Below, piece after piece: positions 61,926 through 64,000 of a stretch of DNA of 64,000 nucleotides. Both the position numbers and the translations under genes were made by a program. The stretch's first letter is position 1; each line of letters begins with the position of its first letter. The DNA lies in contig JAGKSW010000038.1 of NCBI GenBank assembly GCA_018993265.1, forward strand, positions 16,804 to 80,803. Direction: 5' to 3'. A model generated the notes under the pieces. The model was not told the DNA's origin, searched no databases, and was given only the letters and a program-made list of their open reading frames with translations. The DNA comes from Nostoc sp. TH1S01. GTDB lineage: Bacteria > Cyanobacteriota > Cyanobacteriia > Cyanobacteriales > Nostocaceae.

Positions 61926-64000
61926 TTAATTATTCAACGCAGTCCAATTACCAGAAGGAACAAACGCCGCCCAAAATCGCGGTTCGCTATACTGTTGGCT
62001 ATTGAGTAAATCCAACTGTGCAGAACGTAACGCTTCATGTCTTCCTTTCCCCGCTTGCAAATTCTGGTAATACTTCACCATCAATTCCTTAGTCGCCTCA
62101 TCATCCACTTTCCACAAACTCAAAACTTGAGTTTGCGAACCAGCAATTACCAAAGCCCGACGTAAACCATACACCCCATCGCCAACTTTGATATCACCAT
62201 TACCAGTGTCGCAAGCCGACAACACAACTAATTGATTAGAACGCAAATCTAAACCAGCCACCTCCAAAGCCGTCAACACACCATCATCATTCCCGGCTTT
62301 GACTTGATTGCGTTTATTTGCACCAGCCAACCCCAACCCAGAACGCAACAACGGATTTTCTACTTCTATCACTTCTTTTGGACGTGGTGTTAATTCTAAA
62401 TCTGGTGAGGCTTTGAGATTTTGTTCTACATCGGTAATAAAGAAACCGTGAGTCGCCAAGTGTAAAATCGTCGGACTTTGTAATTGTTTAACAGCCGTTT
62501 CTGTTGCATCTTTACCTAACAATATTTTGGCATTAGGTAAAACCTTTTTAATTGCTGCGGCTTCATCTTTAGTATTCTCTAATGGTAGGAATTCCAAAGT
62601 CGCCAACTCACCAGAACGGCGATTTTGGGAACCGCGCACACCAGATGGTTTTGCAGAGGCTATAGTTTGGGTTTGATTGTTGTAGTCAACATCTGCCAGC
62701 ACTACAGGCGCAGAAACGTTGTTAACATTTGATTGTAACCGCAACAAATCCCTTCCACTGGTGAGGTAAGAAAAAGCATAATTTTGAATAAGAAATTTAT
62801 CTTGCTCATCCTTTAATGCCTCAAAGGGAATTAACGTTAATTGCCCATCGGGAGAAATTAAAATATGATTCGCATCACCCAATAAAGGACGAATGGGTGC
62901 GATTAATTTCTCATCTAAAGTGCGGGCGAGTTTTTTAAATGTTCTGCCTGTGGCTAACGCTGCACGAAAATCAATGGCTAACTTATCAATTTCTGCGGCT
63001 TCACCTAAATCAACCCACTTAGGTTCACCAGAAGAACGCAACACCGCCGCTGCATAACGCGGTTTACCCCATTTTTCGGCATTTGTTTTGGCTTTGGCGT
63101 TGAATGGTTCATACTGCACAATCTCTACCAAAGCTGCATCTTGGGGTATTTTTGCTTGAATTGCTGCTAATTCTACTGGTTGGGTTTGCTGACGGAATTC
63201 GGCACTTTTAGTACTAATTGCTGCTTCTAGTTTTTCTTTTTCGGCTTCGAGTTGTTCTAGTTGAGCTTTCGGGTTAGTAATTTGTTTTGCTGACTGGGAG
63301 AAGACTAAGGCTGAGAGTTGCTGCTGTACTTGCAGCCATTGAGAAAATAATTGTTGAGTTTCTGAGTTTTTGTCGAGTTGAGCGCGTAATATTTGTATAT
63401 TGTCAGCTACGGCATCTAACACTAAACCTTTGCGACGGAGTACAGTGGCTAAAGCCAGAGATGCGGCGGTTGGATTTTTGCGGGCTTCTTGTAGGGATAG
63501 GGAAATGGAAAAATCAGTTGTTCCTCTAAAAGTTACTATATAGTCCTGTTTTCGTCGTTCTGAGCCGACAGCAAAAATCAAATTGAGATTTTGTGTTTGA
63601 ACTTCTAACCCACGGCGTAAAAAATCAGTAGCGCGAGTGATATTACCCTGTGCGTGATACAGAATAGCCAAATTATTCAAGCTCATGGCGACTGAGGGAT
63701 GAACATTCCCCAGCACCTTTTCTAAGATAGCCAGGGAGCGGAGATACAATGGTTCCGCTTGTCGATAATTCCCCTGTGCGCGATACAGACCAGCCAAATT
63801 ATTCAAGCTTTGGGCGACTGAGGGATGTTCTTTCCCCAGCACCTTTTCGAAGATAGCCAGGGAGCGGAGATACAATGGTTCCGCTTGTCGATAATTCCCC
63901 TGTGCTTCATACAGTCCAGCCAAATTATTTAAGCTTTGGGCGACTGAGGGATGTTCTTTCCCCAGCACCTTCTCTCGTATAGCCAGGGAGCGGAGATACA
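61926..64000 (-). CDS. TPR-CHAT protein (caspase-like CHAT protease domain), 5' end beyond window
   Basis: SLNNLAGLYEAQGNYRQAEPLYLRSLAIFEKVLGKEHPSVAQ TPR repeats; CHAT catalytic segments TILHLATHGFF and LVVLSACDTGNGDIKVGDGVYGLRRALVIAGSQTQVLSLWKVDD. The track start at 63968 is internal; the frame stays open to the edge. Confidence 0.93.
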   Translation of the reverse strand, partial: YLRSLAIREKVLGKEHPSVAQSLNNLAGLYEAQGNYRQAEPLYLRSLAIFEKVLGKEHPSVAQSLNNLAGLYRAQGNYRQAEPLYLRSLAILEKVLGNVHPSVAMSLNNLAILYHAQGNITRATDFLRRGLEVQTQNLNLIFAVGSERRKQDYIVTFRGTTDFSISLSLQEARKNPTAASLALATVLRRKGLVLDAVADNIQILRAQLDKNSETQQLFSQWLQVQQQLSALVFSQSAKQITNPKAQLEQLEAEKEKLEAAISTKSAEFRQQTQPVELAAIQAKIPQDAALVEIVQYEPFNAKAKTNAEKWGKPRYAAAVLRSSGEPKWVDLGEAAEIDKLAIDFRAALATGRTFKKLARTLDEKLIAPIRPLLGDANHILISPDGQLTLIPFEALKDEQDKFLIQNYAFSYLTSGRDLLRLQSNVNNVSAPVVLADVDYNNQTQTIASAKPSGVRGSQNRRSGELATLEFLPLENTKDEAAAIKKVLPNAKILLGKDATETAVKQLQSPTILHLATHGFFITDVEQNLKASPDLELTPRPKEVIEVENPLLRSGLGLAGANKRNQVKAGNDDGVLTALEVAGLDLRSNQLVVLSACDTGNGDIKVGDGVYGLRRALVIAGSQTQVLSLWKVDDEATKELMVKYYQNLQAGKGRHEALRSAQLDLLNSQQYSEPRFWAAFVPSGNWTALNN
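63599..64000 (-). repeat. 126-bp tandem repeats encoding 42-aa TPR units
   Basis: AGCCAGGGAGCGGAGATACA occurs at 63729, 63855 and 63981, exactly 126 bp apart, with near-identical intervening sequence. Confidence 0.93.

Noticed and set aside
63599-64000. 126-bp periodic repeats considered as a non-coding satellite or CRISPR
   Set aside because: They are in frame and encode 42-aa TPR units of the CHAT protein.

Overview
64-kb chromosomal window from a cyanobacterium, most likely a heterocyst-forming Nostocales. Supporting signs are frequent HIP1 (GCGATCGC) palindromes, heptameric STRR repeats, psaK, an aar/ado alkane pathway and an ARTO-type oxidase operon. Most genes are housekeeping or conserved: a partial P-type ATPase, phosphohexomutase, ureohydrolase, SufE, tRNA-Met, a LysM/M23 peptidase, trmL, gshA, a DUF2231-DUF2231-ctaC-ctaD-ctaE operon, a CPA2 antiporter with USP domain, HtrA, TspO, psaK, trpF, folE, SDR, accA-aar-ado, an OmpR-type two-component system with an orphan membrane-fusion protein, a CobT-like protein, DUF2232 and a CRP-family regulator. 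Less ordinary loci are: a methyltransferase-HIT fusion whose HIT motif lacks the central His; a STAND/NB-ARC gene split by one extra A in an A10 tract; a 1377-aa RTX protein with duplicated C-type lectin domains and a Gly-rich block; a 1366-aa protein with an Hsp70/actin-like C-terminus; a TPR-CHAT protein with 126-bp repeats running off the right edge; a CuA-less cytochrome oxidase subunit II preceded by two His-containing DUF2231 membrane proteins; and heptamer repeat arrays arranged as inverted pairs that contain gene stop or start codons. I found no transposase, CRISPR array, rRNA or prophage. All calls come from reading the sequence and the supplied ORF track; no database search was run.
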